Shown here: positions 1-16,054 of the stretch, one piece after another
How the letters are laid out: every line of letters starts with the position of its first letter
Numbering within the stretch: the first letter of the stretch is position 1
Origin: Marasmius tenuissimus
Taxonomy: Eukaryota > Basidiomycota > Agaricomycetes > Agaricales > Marasmiaceae
Assembly: GCA_029532415.1 (NCBI GenBank)
Contig: JAQOTA010000009.1
Coordinates: forward strand, 1-64,000
Length of the DNA: 64,000 nucleotides
Reading direction: 5' to 3'
Position numbers and translations under genes: made by a program
The notes under the pieces: model-generated
Database searches by the model: none
What the model was told of the DNA's origin: nothing
The model's input: only the letters and a program-made list of their open reading frames with translations

Positions 1-548
1 CATGCTTTGTCCTGAGACGCATCACTCAGTACCGGGCTGGACTCTCCTTCCCTGCCCTGGAGAGCAACAACAATCCCTCAAAATGATCCCACGCCACGCG
101 AGGATTTCCTCACTTTATGATGCGCACCTGGCCGCTTAAGCCGGATTTTGCGGTGCGCCATGCGTCGGTTGCATCTTCCGGGTCTCAGGCCCAGAGTCCT
201 GGGAAGGAGTAGTGCGAAGCGCGGTCTGGCCTCACCTCATATCACCGTTGGCCTCAGCTCGCTGCTACGGTCAATAAAGCCTCCATGTTGCCCGATGTAG
301 TATATCAAGCCCGAGCTCCCTTACCTGCTGGGTCGCCATCATGCTCTTGCAGGGCTGTCGGATTTTCAGAGGATGATCGGAAGGTTGACCGGAAGGCTCA
401 CCGGAGATTTTCACGCACATTTTTACGCGTAAGGTTGAGTCACAAGTTTGCGTTTCCATTTCGGAAATCATTTTCCAAATAGTATATTGGGCGGGTCTTT
501 TTTGAACCATGGACTTATAAGGACCCTTGGTTGTTGGTCGAATGCAGA
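1..548. other. Non-coding leader region upstream of first gene
   Basis: No reading frame here has protein-like character. The last 100 bases before position 549 would be the promoter and 5' leader of the plus-strand membrane-protein gene. No clear TATA box or repeat is seen. Confidence 0.4.
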
Positions 549-1912
549 ATGGTTCGTTGTCCAGCGCACCCGCTCACACCCCTCCCGATTTTGACCTTTT
601 TGTATTCCTTCCGCGCTGTCTCCGCCGCTGTCCAACAAGGAACAATTGATGATGAAACCGGGGACTCTTTCTCAGGCGTCCGACCTATATATTTCCCCGC
701 CCAGAGTTGGTATCAAGGAGCCAGGTGCAGCGTGAATTGCCAGCGACATTCGTCACTCAACAATTCTCTCGCGTTCAGTGGTACATGGCACGCGCCTTTG
801 CGTGACGCCACCAGGAGCACGTCTGGAGTTTACTTCCATTTCCTTGGTGCGTCCTTGCTCGGCCTCTTTTTTGCACAGCGAAACTGATTCTCATGCACAG
901 GAACGGCCTTATCTGTCCAGTACATCCTCCCAAACCCTAGCCTTCCCATCCGCAGTCACCCATCTCCTCAGTATACCCTCCAGTTCATCCTGGACGACGT
1001 CAAGTTGACAGAAAATTTCACCCACGTTTCCGACTCGAGCGACAGCTTTCAATACAACGTCTCTGTCTTTTCAATAGCGAATCTGCCCAACAAAAAGCAT
1101 TCTTTTACAATTCTCAGCACGTCGAACGTGGACGGATCAAGCCCTCTCTTCGACTACGCAATGTACTTGTTTAGGTCCGTACCGTCCAGTCTGCGCCCTT
1201 TTTTGTCTGTATTGAAGCTCATTCACCCACTCAGCTCCGAAGAGAATATAACGACCCTTACGAAGAGAGCCGATGACCCAAATTCAAAAAACCAACTTCC
1301 CCTCATTCTCGGAGTAGTTCTCGGAGCGTTGTTCTTTGCTGTTATTATAATATGGGCAGTCTGGTATCATCTACGATGGAGACGGAGACAACGATTAACA
1401 ACCAGAAGACCTAACAAAACCCCCTCACGGTTCACTATCGACCCTTTCATCCCGACCCACCGAAATCGACGCTACCTCGTTACGGAGATTATACGGTCAC
1501 CGCTGGCAGCAACGTCGCAAGGTATGGCCCTGGATCAAGTGAAGCTTCAAGCAGTGGAGGAGGGAGTCGGCACGGTGGTGGGGGTGGAGGTGTCGCACAC
1601 AGCCAAGCAGGATCATCATCAGCAGCGTCGGCACCGTTGTTCTCTCCCCTTGGCAGCGAGCCGTCACAAGCGCACACTGCTATAACGACACCACCCACGA
1701 GCGTCGCGTCACCCACCAGTCCAGAGACACCCAGTTCCCATTCCAACCGTCATCATCATCATCGTAGTAGTCCTTCTCGGCGTCGAAGGCGACGCGAGAG
1801 GCGGGAGCAGATTGCAGAGATGCGGAGAGAAGTGGAGACCCTGAGAACACAGCAACGTGAAATGATGGCGAGACTACAACATTCACAGGAGTTACCGGAA
1901 TACAGCCGGTGA
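549..1912 (+). CDS. Single-pass membrane protein with secreted ectodomain and coiled-coil tail
   Basis: Start ATG at 549 is followed by a hydrophobic signal peptide ending near VSA. Exons fit 549-846, 901-1162 and 1235 onward; introns 847-900 and 1163-1234 have GT and AG ends and keep phase. The ectodomain (GTWHAPLRDATRS; later ILDDVKLTENF) resembles a beta-sandwich ectodomain common in Agaricomycete proteins of unknown role. One TM segment (LILGVVLGALFFAVIIIWAV) lies at 1303-1360, followed by an Arg-rich stop-transfer stretch and a low-complexity Gly/Ser/Pro tail. The tail ends in an Arg-rich predicted coiled coil (REQIAEMRREVETLRTQQRE). The TM frame and the tail frame differ by one base at about 1441-1447 (GACCCTTTCATCC); no good intron joins them, so this looks like a one-base deletion or a sequence error. 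Likely plasma membrane; function unknown. Confidence 0.6.
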
Positions 1913-2391
1913 TGGTTGACTCGGATGTTTGTTGTTTACTATGGGGACTAGGAACTGGATGTTGGATGTCGGATGGGGGGCAGTAGTGGAAGATCGTCTC
2001 ATGGTATCGCAAAGCGATGCAGTTCTGGGATCATTTTCCATCTCTTCCACAAACTTGGGCCTAGCGACTGTGGCACTGATCTAGGTACGGCTCGACCTTG
2101 TAACGATGTCCTAAACTAATACCTCTATGTTTGTAGCATCAGATCTCAATTCGAGCGAGGGGAGAGGTATGGTCTGATGGTCAACACTCCCACAATCAAT
2201 AACTCCCGCATTCGCTGTACGCCCTTGTAGCCCGTGCTTGACGTTGGAATGGGCCCCCCCAAAAGTGCTGTTAGCTGTTAAAATACGCACAATAACCATT
2301 AATACGTATTATATTCCCCGAGCATTTATTGTTATCTTATTACATTTTCACGACACTACACATGTACACTGTACCTCTCATTTCACACAGG
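1913..2391. other. Convergent 3' intergenic region
   Basis: This 480-bp stretch lies between two convergent genes. It is AT-rich around 2290-2350. Nothing beyond presumed 3' UTRs is seen. Confidence 0.4.
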
Positions 2392-3492
2392 TTACAATGC
2401 AGATGGACCAGCGGTCCCACAACTACCTTCTATTTCTTCCTCTTCCTTCCGCAACCGTGCCATTGCAGCGTCCAACATTCGCTGTCTTCTAGCTTCCCGG
2501 GAATCGCTGCCGCCACTGGCGGAGCTACCACCAAGGACGTGCGTCCTGGCCTCTGCTTCCAAGTCGGAAGATGGCTCGTAGACGTCTCCGTCTACCAGAA
2601 CGTGCGTCCCAGTACTAACAGACCGCTCGTATTCAGCCACCTCTCGATTCAATTGGGAATTGAGTTCCTTAAACTGAACGGAAAAAAAGGGTCAGCAAAA
2701 CAGTCAAACAAATGATTGATCCCCGACTTACATTATTATCATGAGGTCCCCACACATTATGCGCCAATTCATGACACAACGTCTTCCGTATCGTCTTGTA
2801 ATCCCTGAACCCATCATACTTGTTCGTCCGGATACGGAGTTTGATCTCCTGCCCAGCATTCACGTTGAGTCCGAGAAGGTTCGGATGTTCGTGGGGCGCA
2901 AGTTCAGTCAACGTCCCAACGGCGAATTTGTGTTTTTGCATGACGTGACGGATCGCCGCGTCTTCCGAAAACCGAATGAGTAGGGCTTTCGCAGATGCAG
3001 GGTTGGGCAGATGTGCTAAGGGTTCTATCTTATGGAACCGGTATTGGAGGTTTGTGCTCGACGACATGCCAGTTGACCGAACCTATATATAAGTAAGAGG
3101 GAGGTCGAACCAATTCAGACGTTTGAAGAAGCCACATAGGGACGTACCTTGGTGGGACCTTTCGCTGCCCGTTCTCTCATTATTCTATCCCGCCGCTGTT
3201 GCTCGCTCTCCGTCTCCTTCAACTCGTCTAGTTGCTTCGCGGTTGTACCAATCAGCTGTATCTTTGTTCCATCCTTGATCCCGGCTTCCGTAAGTGTTAT
3301 TGATTCGTCCGGTTTAGCGGACTTGCTGCCTTTGTACAGCAGTTTCTGTAGAGGTGGAGGAACGGAGGTGAGCTCTTCTAGACGCTCGAGTAACAGTCCT
3401 AGCGTCGCATCCGGGAGGAGCGAAAGGGAAAAGGTTTGTCCTTTGTGTGAGACGGTGACGGCAATGTTGTCAGCGGTAGGCTCGTTACTCAT
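2392..3492 (-). CDS. Ubiquitin-like/WLM domain metalloprotease (Wss1-like)
   Basis: Exons 3148-3492, 2732-3082 and 2392-2673 join in phase with GT-AG introns to about 325 aa. Exon 1 is a ubiquitin-like domain (VTVSHKGQTFSLSL ... LYKGSK). Exon 2 is a WLM domain with the zinc-protease box HELAHNVWGPHD (HExxH plus a downstream His). Exon 3 is a Glu/Arg-rich tail with no clear domain (MLDAAMARLRKEEEE). Family knowledge: WLM proteases of the Wss1/SPRTN type act on DNA-protein crosslinks and SUMO or ubiquitin conjugates; the fused ubiquitin-like N-terminus marks the Ub-WLM subgroup. No inactivating change is visible. Confidence 0.88.
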
Positions 3493-3808
3493 ATTTGGTG
3501 ATGGAAGACAGGAAGAGAGAGTGCGATGGATAGTACATGGGTATTAGTGAGCGTAATCACAAAGCCCCGAATTTGATATGTCAGCAAAAAACGCGTGAGC
3601 AGTAAGCGCCCGCTATCAAGCGCCTTGCGGGAGTACGCATTCCCACGCTACAGCGTCGGTAGTCGGGACTCGGGAGTAGTAGATGCCGGACTCTTCATTT
3701 TCACGACCTGTTGAGCGTGTATACAAACTAACCAATGCGTACTGATACAAACTTGATAGCTATAGATAGATATGCTTATGTTTGCGGTGAACCTTATCTC
3801 GAAATCTC
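3493..3808. other. Intergenic spacer, WLM gene promoter and CDH 3' end
   Basis: About 315 bp hold the upstream region of the WLM protease gene and the 3' end of the cellobiose dehydrogenase gene, both read on the minus strand. No other feature is seen. Confidence 0.4.
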
Positions 3809-7410
<3,602 letters not shown>

Positions 7411-8595
7411 GGTTGGTGATCCGAGACGAGTAGAGAGGGTTATTGGGGAGTCAACACCAGTGGTATACTGACTGAGAGTTGGCCTTTAAAGCACTAGGAA
7501 GCGAAAAATCCCCGGAGTATTTGACAAGTTACGCGGGTACAACTCGGCCAGCAAGATACCCCCGTGAGGTATGGGTGCTCGTTACATTGCAATACCATAA
7601 AGCGCCGAGGGAAATACACGTATTAACATCCGAGGTTATGCGAGGATTATCCCGAAGATTCACGCTGCGAGGTGGCGCACTCTGAGAGAATCACGGCTGA
7701 GTAGGTGAAATCACTTTCTGGATAAACATACCGGGGGATATGCTGGAATGTACTACTCGTTTTTGACTCCCGAGACGAAGATCAGTATCGAGAAGAAGGG
7801 TACCCGTTCGTCGAAAGCTGTTAGAGAACGTGGAGACAGCTAGAATAGCTGCACATGGCACGAATTTAGAACTCGCTATCAAAAATTCATGCAACGCAGC
7901 CACTCGATTGATTCCAAGGTCTCCGTGATGAAGTTTGTCCGAGGTATCAATGATGTAACACAAGGTTGTGTTTGACTAGGTCCAGATTTCTGAATGTACT
8001 TCGTCACGCATGTGAGTACAGGTGAGTACTAAAGAGACAATTTTAGACTCTACGAGCTGCCGTAGGGATAGGCAAATACCTGGTTTCTATTGCGACCGCC
8101 CAAGGTCCGCGACGTGACCTCGAGGGCCTCCCGAAGAGGTCCCTGACTAGCCCTGACTGGTATTGGTGTTAAGGAACGACTACATGCATATTTCCGGAGC
8201 CATTGAAGAGAGGCATTGTACATTGATTCGAACCAGATTGAAAAGAGACTTCAAATTGAGATGTTGTCCAATAGTCTGGTTGAAAAATGAACCAGTGGAA
8301 CCCCTTGTCCCTGTGGGAGGTTAGGCAAAAACACCGAGGTTCAAACAGATAACAACGGGGCGATTTCTTGGTAGAATTGCTTCATCACTACACAGTAGAA
8401 TCGGGAGTGATGATCGTGGTGGGAGTGAGAGTGTAGTCGCGACGGGCGTATCGGCTCAGATCGGCTCCCGACGGCCCACGCGATGCGCCCCAGTGAATGC
8501 CATATTTGGTATGTACTAGTCCTTGTGACGCAATGTGACGCTTGAGCCGCCGGCGCTTCCCACTTTGACTTGAACCACTATCTTCGCTGCCACAA
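7411..8595. promoter_or_regulatory. Upstream region of cellobiose dehydrogenase
   Basis: This 1.2-kb divergent stretch separates the CDH start from DNA polymerase delta subunit 4. A CCCCGG at about 7512 matches the carbon-repressor core (SYGGRG on the opposite strand), and TTTAAAG at about 7486 lies 75 bp upstream of the CDH start as a TATA-like element. Both are short matches, so this is suggestive only. No gene is seen in 7700-8580. Confidence 0.3.
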
Positions 8596-9330
8596 ATGCC
8601 CGCAACGCGCTCAAAAAGCTCTGCAGCTATGAAGCAAGGCAAACTTCAGTTTGCAGCAATAAAACGCACCAACTCTTCCTCCCAAGAGACCAAAGCCAAA
8701 TCGAAGAAAAAGACCCTGTTCAGGCCGAGGAGAGCTCACCTGAAGCTGCTCAGAGGAAATCGGTCGAGAGCAAACTTAATTCGCTGCCAGCAGCTCCTGG
8801 TGAGTCTGGCTCAATTCATTTGTCCGAACCCTCGTTCTGAATGAAACTGCCGTCTTAGAGGAGCTCCCTCCGCCTCGGGAGCAACTCAAGGTAAAGGATC
8901 CGAGATGGAAGAAGGTCATACAGGATGCGAAGGATAAAAATGACAATCTAACTCCCAGTGAGTCTTTTTGCCTCGGCTCTCCCAGATAACTCATCGGTCA
9001 TGCGTCTTCTAGTTCATGGAGAGAAGGAAAACAATATACATCAAGTCCTTCGCGTATTCGATATGCAAGTCTTCTATACCCAGATTCAACATCTTTTATT
9101 GATGTCCTTGTACAGGTCGTACCAATATGGGCCGTGCGTCGGTATATCTCGATTGGAGCGATGGACTCGAGCACAATCCATGGGACTCAATCCTCCGGTT
9201 GAGGCAAGTCTACTCTCTTCAAATTCTACAATCTTCTCAGTGTCTTCCACAGATCCGCGATATCCTTCTCACCCAACAAGGCATCGAAAAGACTGAATAT
9301 GCTGAGAGTTGCTTGTACGGCCAGTTGTAA
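8596..9330 (+). CDS. DNA polymerase delta subunit 4
   Basis: The smallest subunit of the lagging-strand replicase. The N-terminus (MKQGKLQFAAIKR) resembles the family's PCNA-contacting start, and the C-terminal half has the family signature YGPCVGISRLERW with GLNPP. Exons fit 8596-8799, 8859-8957, 9013-9064, 9116-9203 and 9253-9330. The last two introns (9065-9115 and 9204-9252) start with GCAAGT rather than GT, and only these splice choices restore the signature. After the N-terminal KSKKK the frame that matches the rest is shifted by one base at the A5 run 8707-8711; one more A would give about 173 aa. That is either a sequencing error or a real frameshift. Confidence 0.82.
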
Positions 9331-9803
9331 AACATTTTCTTGCTGCTCCTTTTCTTGCAACTTGTTGTACTATTACTATCTACTTGGACTCTCGGACTGG
9401 TTGTGTTGCTTGCTTGTAATGTACTTGTAGATTGCTTTACTCAACACCTTAGTTTGTATAATAATTGCTGCTCTCCGACTTCATCTCGAACCGGGTCAGA
9501 CTTAGTCAATCCAGCCCCTTGTCAATCATAATCATGATGGATGAGATCACGAGTAGCGATGAACGCGTCGGGCTCTGTTCCTTCTTTGGTATGTAGCTCG
9601 CTCAGCTAGCGCTTAAACCATCCAAATTAGGTCTTCCACTGTCCACCATCCTCCACCATGGTCCTCTAACCCCAGTAAGGCTCGTTCACGTCGTCCTACC
9701 CGACTATGTCATCTGATCTCACAAGATTTTTGCCTATAAAATCACTCATGGAACGGCCGAGCGATTTCCAACATCTTACCACCATCACCATCCGTCTTTG
9801 CAA
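9331..9803. other. Intergenic spacer and monooxygenase promoter
   Basis: About 470 bp between two plus-strand genes. TATAAAA at about 9735 lies some 65 bp upstream of the monooxygenase start and could be its TATA box. A pyrimidine-rich stretch at 9340-9380 is probably 3' UTR of the upstream gene. Confidence 0.35.
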
Positions 9804-12425
9804 ATGGCATCGAAGATGAGCAATGTCGACGTTCTTGTGATTGGAGCCGGGCCTGCGGGTCTCATGGCTGCCTTTGGACTGGCAAGAGCAGGGGTCAACG
9901 TCCGTATCATTGACCAAAGGTACGTCGGTAGTATTTTGAACTGGGATCGACGAGTAACAGTTGCATTCATGAAGGCCAGCCAAGGTAGCAGCAGGACAAG
10001 CTGATGGAATTCAACCTAGAACGATTGAGGTCTTCCAGGTGAGCAGTTTGTATTGCTCGTTCGCTTCGGTGATTAATCATGGTCAACGTTCTGGTAGAGT
10101 TATGGTCTCGCGGATCGACTCTTGAAAGAGGGAAACCAGATGCACATGGCGGTAAGGCACGCTCCATGCATGGCGAAAGTACTCGCAACTCAAATTCTAA
10201 TTCGAAGGCGTTCTATGGTCCCAGGGATGGTGGAGGAATAGAGGTATGTTCTCAATCGCGTAGAGAAAGGGCCAGAAAGCTCATCCAGAGGGTTCTAGCT
10301 CATTGAAAGGGTCCCAGATGTCACGGCGCCCACTGCCAGGTTCCCTTTCGAGGTACGGTCTTTGAGCAGCCATGCGCGTTGGGCACGGCCTTAACGGGAA
10401 CGCAGGTTACACTTCATCAAGGAGCCATTGAAGCCATCTTTTTGGACAACATGAAGGAAATGAGTTTGGAAGTGGACAGACCGATCATCCCCACCTCCAT
10501 TAAGCTATCCGAGGACGAAGCGTCATTGAACGACCCCGAGAGCTTCCCGGTTCAGGTACGTATATGGACATCAATGATGCTTATACACCGATTTCCGTTC
10601 CTAAATGGTCTCCCCCTGGTAGGTGGAACTCAAGCATCTTGATCAAAACGAAGGTGGCGGTGAGACCGAGATCGTGAACGCGAAATATGTCTTAGGAGCC
10701 GACGGTGAGTACACACCTATACTTCAATCGACGGTCATCATCTCTGAACGAGACTGCAGGAGCACACTCCTGGGTGCGCAAGACTCTAGGGATTGCAATG
10801 GAGGGAGAACACACCAACTACGTTTGGGGCGTCATCGACATGATACCCGATACAGACTTCCCCGACATCCGGAACAAAAGCGCTGTCCACTCAAACAACG
10901 GCTCTTGCATGATCATACCCCGAGAAGGCGACCTCGTCCGGGTTTACATCCAGTTAGGAAGTGAATCAATTGATGCGACTAATGGAAGAGTAGACAAGTC
11001 CAACTTGGGTCCCGAGAAGCTACTCGCGGTACGTTCGCTTGGACTTCGTACGCGGGAAAAAGCCTCGTTTTTGTTGATCAGAAGTCTTTCCGCGTTCAGG
11101 TCGCTCAAAAGTCATTCCATCCTTTCACTTTCAAGACCCCGGAGAAATTCGACTGGTGGACGTTATACGTTAGTGAGTAAAGTGCACGGCTTCAGTTCCA
11201 GAAAGGATCCTTGGCTGAAACCCTGGTTTTCTTTAGTTGGCCAACGTGTTGCCTCCAAGTTCTCTATCAAGGATCGCGTGTTCATCGCTGGAGATGCTTG
11301 CCATACCCACTCACCCAAAGCAGGTAAGAACTTGCATATCTACTCTCGCCCTGCAAGTACTAACCCTCGTGCAGGCCAGGGAATGAACGCCAGCATGAAC
11401 GATTCATATAACCTAGGTAGCCCCTTGCGACTTCTCCTGCACGTCCCGAAACTTACTCCTTGTTAGTATGGAAGCTGAGCCACGTCCTGAAAGGCTGGGC
11501 ATCTCAATCTCTTCTATCAACTGTGAGCACCTCTCATCCTATCATATCTCCCCAATTTGACGTCTCCTACGCCAGTACGAAACCGAGCGTCGTCTCTATG
11601 CCACCCAACTTATCAACTTCGATAAGAAATTCGCCAAGCTGTTTTCGGGAAAACCTAGGAGTGAGCTACACATCGATGGGGTTTCGCATGAAGAATTCCT
11701 AATGTTCGTTTCCAAATTATTCCTCTCTTTTACCCGCATCTTGGCGTTTGCTCATCACTTACGAACGCACACAGGGCTTTCCAAACCTTCGGAAAATTCA
11801 CCAGTGGTACGGGAGTCCACTACGAAAAGTCCGACATTGTCGATACGCGCTACCAATCTCTCGCACCTGAGCTGATTATAGGCGAACGTGTGCCTCCCGA
11901 GACTCTTGTTCGCGCAGCCGATGGTAGACCATACAACATCCAAGACCTCCTACCCTCCGATACGCGATTCAAGGTCTTAGTCTTCACCGGAGATACATCA
12001 GACTCTTCGCAATTGGCGAGGGTCGAGCAGCTAGCGGATGGAATCGAAGGCTCTAGTTCATTCTTGACGAAAGCCGCCTCAAAGTCAATGTTCGACTTTA
12101 TTGCAATCAGCAGCACGGACAAGAAGCGTATCGTGTACAATGCTATTCCTGCTCTTTTCCGATCACACTGGTCAAAGTGAGCACGCTTTGCCTTCCTGAG
12201 TCCAAGCGCAAGTTACTTACACACTGCAATCCCCCTCCCAGAGTCTTCATCGACGACGTCGATCTTACTGGCACGCAAGGCGGCCGACTTTATAGTTCAT
12301 ATGGTATCGGCGCATCTGGGGCTGTGGTCGTTGTTCGACCAGACGGATACGTTGGAACCGTCACCCCCCTCGACAATTTGGAAGACTTGAATGCCTACTT
12401 CTCCCATTTCTGTGTTCAGGTATGA
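9804..12425 (+). CDS. FAD-dependent aromatic monooxygenase, phenol 2-monooxygenase type
   Basis: Hydroxylates phenolic rings with NADPH and O2 using FAD. Start ATG at 9804 (MASKMSNVDV), close to the Rossmann motif VIGAGPAGLMAAFGLARAG. The typical QADGIQPRTIEVFQ block follows, split by introns, then the mid-domain GADG...AHSWVRK. The second FAD motif is [20 protein letters not shown] with MNDSYNLVWK. The C-terminus (FKVLVFTGDT ... VVRPDGYVG) is the thioredoxin-like dimerisation domain that separates phenol hydroxylases from simple salicylate hydroxylases. About ten exons are needed; the junctions checked are in phase. The stop is at 12423. Substrate is not predictable from sequence. Probably cytosolic, since no signal peptide is seen. 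Confidence 0.85.
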
Positions 12426-12584
12426 TACAGCTGTTACATATGTATGAGTGTAGGTGCATCTGCAAGTCAATAGAACGTATTCATACTGTAACCCTAATGC
12501 AAAGGTGGTTCATAATGAAAGTAAATTAAGATCGGGCATCACAATGAATGTGAGGAAGCACAGTATGTAAAGCAGGGGCGCAGT

Positions 12585-15492
12585 CTACTTCTTCGGCCTT
12601 CCGGGCGGAGGTGCATCTACGCTGCCTATTGGCACGCGTCGTGGCGCTCCTCGTCCTGCCCCCGTTTGAGCACTTGGGATTGGAGGCTTCACCCTCGGAC
12701 GAGAAGTACCCGCGCCACCAGGAGCTGTAGGTTGCGTACTCGCACCAGCCTTTCCCTTGTTCTCCTTCTCCTTGGCCGCCGGAACGGCCAACCGCGCCGA
12801 TGAACCCGAAGGCCTATTACTACTACCCGTCGCTGTAGTTGTGGGCGGTGGCTTCCGTCTCGGAGGAACAGCTCCTCTAGTCGTCGGCGGTATCGCCGCC
12901 CCTCTCGACTTGGAACTCGAAGCGGCCCCAGAAGGCCCATGTATGACTCTTCCCCTCGTCGTAGTAGATTTTCCCGCAGTGACAGCACCACCACCAGCGT
13001 TCGGATCGCCTCTTCGGTCCTGTAATGGAGGTGAAACCGGCCGAAGTCCTACAGGACTCTCTGGAGGCGACTCGGAGACACCAAGTTCCTGCGCCAGCGT
13101 CATCGGAGGCTCAAAATCGTGTTCTTCGGACGACTCCGGTGGGAGGCCACCAGCAGCCTCTCTGTCCTCCATTGGAATCTCAGGGAACATCTCCTCCTCC
13201 GGAACCGGTTCTAACAGTCCTGAATCGTCCGACTTGTTTGAGTCTGGTGAGTTGCCCAACATCAAAATCCGGCTCAGCGGACTCGGTCGAGCGGGGGAGT
13301 ATGCGTGGATCATTCGGGGTGCGTAGGGTTTAGCCATGGGGAAAGGAAGGTTGCGACGGTGTTCGGCAGGGGTTTCGGGGACTTTCAAGTTAGGAGGAGC
13401 TTGGGTGGAGGTTACGGAGGGGTTTACGGGTTCCTCACATACGTCCATCGCATCCTCTGTTTCATCTGGCGGGGGTATCTCGAATGGAGTTGAAAGTAGT
13501 AGTGCAGGTTGAGGAGCGGGGAATGAGGCTTTGGGGGAAGGAGGTGGAAGAGCGAAGGTGGTTGAGAGGAGGGCAGGAGGGGGTGCTAGGGACGGCGCAG
13601 GGATGACTTCCGTTTCGAATGCTGGTTCGAATTTGGGAGGTCGTTTTGACGGGGAGGTCAAAACGGCATATGAGGCGGAGAGTGAGGCACGCTTGTTACT
13701 GCGTGAAGCGCCCAACCCTCTGCCGAAGCTTGACTGGAGAGGAGACTTTCGTGCAGGTTTGACTTTGGGCTTCTTGTTAGGTGGTGAATCTTCCGTATTT
13801 CGCCTTTTCTTCCCAGGAGGGAAAGTCGCTAAGCTCGATCTCGGGTTTGCTGGCGCAAGGGGCAGGTCTTCGTCTTCTATCATCGCATCCACTTCCATCT
13901 TTCCCTTCTCTTCCTCTAGTCTACATCTCTCGGCCTACGCAATAGACGTCAGCAATTGACCCAGACGAGATTGGATATGCGATTAGATATGCATACCTGT
14001 AGCTCAGCTCTTTCTTTCCCCAGCTGAATTGTCGCCTCAGCGAACGCCCGTCTTTCCTCTTCCAGCTTTCGCCTCATACCCTCGAGCCGTTTGAACTCCC
14101 TGTCCCGTTCGTGAGCAGTGGTCACGTCCACGTCCATCTTTGAAGTGGTCTCGGTCGCACTACTCCCTGCTAGTCTCGGGCTGTTAGACTCTCCTTGGGA
14201 TTCTTCTGTAACGGACGTTTTGAGTACTTAATTATGGAAGGGCCTGAGAAACGTACCGAGCTGATTCTGAAGCGTTTGAATGACGCCCTGTAACCTCTCT
14301 ACCTCTTCCGAAGTGACCATCGGGTTTGCTTGCTTCGCAAAGGAAGAAGATACGGCAAGTGAATCTTTGTAGTGCGACTCGAGCGTACGGAGCGATGACT
14401 CGAGGGATGTTAAAAGGGTAGTGAGGGTGTCGTTTGTGAAATTTGCAGGCGAAAGAGGAAAGAGCGTTGCGAGTGTGAAGGCTGGTGGCTATCGAGACGT
14501 GAGCATACGGGGTAGAAAAAACTAGAGGCCACATACATCTTCAACGTCCCTTGAATTACCGGGCATGTATCTCTTCACTTCATGCACTAACTTCTGCATC
14601 TCATTCGCGACACGCAGAACGGTCATCCGTAAACCCGTATTCTCCAAGTTCAATTGCTCTCGAGCCTTTTCAGCCTGCTCGAGTGACATTTCTAGGTATC
14701 CCTTGCCCTTCCCAAACTGGCTCCCACCCAATACAGCAGCGTTGGCCGGCGTAGACGAGAAGCGTATCCCACTGGCAGCAGAACCGAGCTTGGCTTGTCC
14801 ATCCGCAATTTTCAGCCATTTGTCTGCCATGCGTTCCAGTTCCTTATCCTTTTTCCTCAATTCAGTCTGATGTGTCGCTCGGACGGTTTGTAGAGACGAT
14901 CTGGTTCGTTGAAGATCGAGCATCGTCTGTTTCTGCATATTCTCTGCCTGTTGGAGGGTTTTGGCCATCGCCCTGTGATCTCAATCAGCTCTAGTTCGTC
15001 AGCGAGAGGTCGACTGGACATACGCTAGCCGTGACCGCTGTGTGTTCAACTCTCTCTCCAGATTGGCCGAACTCTCGGATGCTGTTTGATGCATAGATTT
15101 CATCCGTTCATAGTCATAGTTCATTGTCCGTATTTCTGTTGAGAGCTGTTCAGCTCGTGACATGTCTTTCTGCGGTCGGAATTGGAATGAGGTTGCGAGG
15201 GAGGCATATGACGACAACTCACCACTCTCTGAGCTAGCATATCCATCAAACACTTCGTAGCCCGATTCAAATCTTGATTAGATATTCCTTCCAGTGAGAG
15301 ACCTGGCGTCGATGTAAATCCATGTGCCACAAGTTGGGCGTTGACATATTGGAGACTCGATGTTGAAACAAACGACGATTCTGTTGAGGAATTTGGGAGG
15401 GAAAGAGAGATAGAGTCCAAGTCTTCTGAGACGGCTGGGCTACTTGATTCCCAGTGAACGAGTTTCTTGTGGTTGGCTGGCGTCGCCGCCAT
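12585..15492 (-). CDS. Coiled-coil protein with ADIP-like N-terminal domain, large disordered tail
   Basis: Start at 15492 (MAATPANHKKLVHWESSSP). The first 250 residues resemble the Afadin- and alpha-actinin-binding (ADIP) family: YVNAQLVAHGF with an atypical helical block, then long heptad-rich coils (EQLSTEIRTMNYDYERM; ERELNTQRSRLA; AKTLQQAENMQK). At least five exons join in phase; the main coil exon is 14522-14968. The C-terminal exon 12585-13898 is a Pro/Ser/Arg-rich, low-complexity 430-residue tail with a conserved-looking block (KPYAPRMIHAYSPARPSPLS). Known ADIP proteins (SSX2IP, fission-yeast Msd1) anchor microtubules at centrosomes or spindle poles, so a spindle-pole role is inferred. 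The assignment rests on the coiled-coil region, which is prone to chance similarity. Confidence 0.65.
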
Positions 15493-16054
15493 CGTTGTCC
15501 GAGTTGAAGTTCAACAAAAACGTGGGCAGTCGCACGACGCATCATGGGGGCGCGTAGGTCATGTGATCGTGAAATTACTTTGACCACGCGAGACCCACGC
15601 GATGACTTCTTCTGTACCACCATGGAAAATCAATCTTCTCAACTCTAGTCTCTCATGGTCACGTAGAGTCAGCCGGTTAACTCCCCCACGACCTCTTTAG
15701 CGGCTGCCAACTCACTCAGATCTCCTCGAACGGTTTCAGCACGCAATTGTTCGTGAACTGGCGGCCTCCCAATATCCGGTTTAAAATGACAAACCATACG
15801 ATCGTCGATACGCTCTGCACGACCAGTGCCAATCACGACACAGGCGTGGAAAACATAAATGATATGGCAATCCTCTCATTGGAGGAAATATTATCGAATT
15901 GGGGAAAATCACGTCTGTAGTAAGTACAACCAGCGATTGTCGGCCTCCGTGATGGCCTGCTGACATGACCTCATCACAGCATGAGTAATCACCAAGGTTG
16001 AACTCGAACTTATAACCTGAACGAGTCGACCTTCGTGCCGTATTCTCATCGACC
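15493..16054. promoter_or_regulatory. Divergent promoter region
   Basis: This 560-bp segment separates divergently read genes for the coiled-coil protein (-) and the alcohol dehydrogenase (+) and must hold both promoters. No specific site can be defended. Short ORFs inside it look like shadows. Confidence 0.4.

Noticed and set aside
9598..9615. CTCGCTCAGCTAGCGC as a hairpin or regulatory palindrome
   Set aside because: The arms are only 4-5 bp with mismatches; expected by chance.
12757..13326. Long plus-strand ORF of 189 codons opposite the coiled-coil gene
   Set aside because: It is the antisense shadow of the Pro/Ser-rich exon 12585-13898, with biased composition and no domain.
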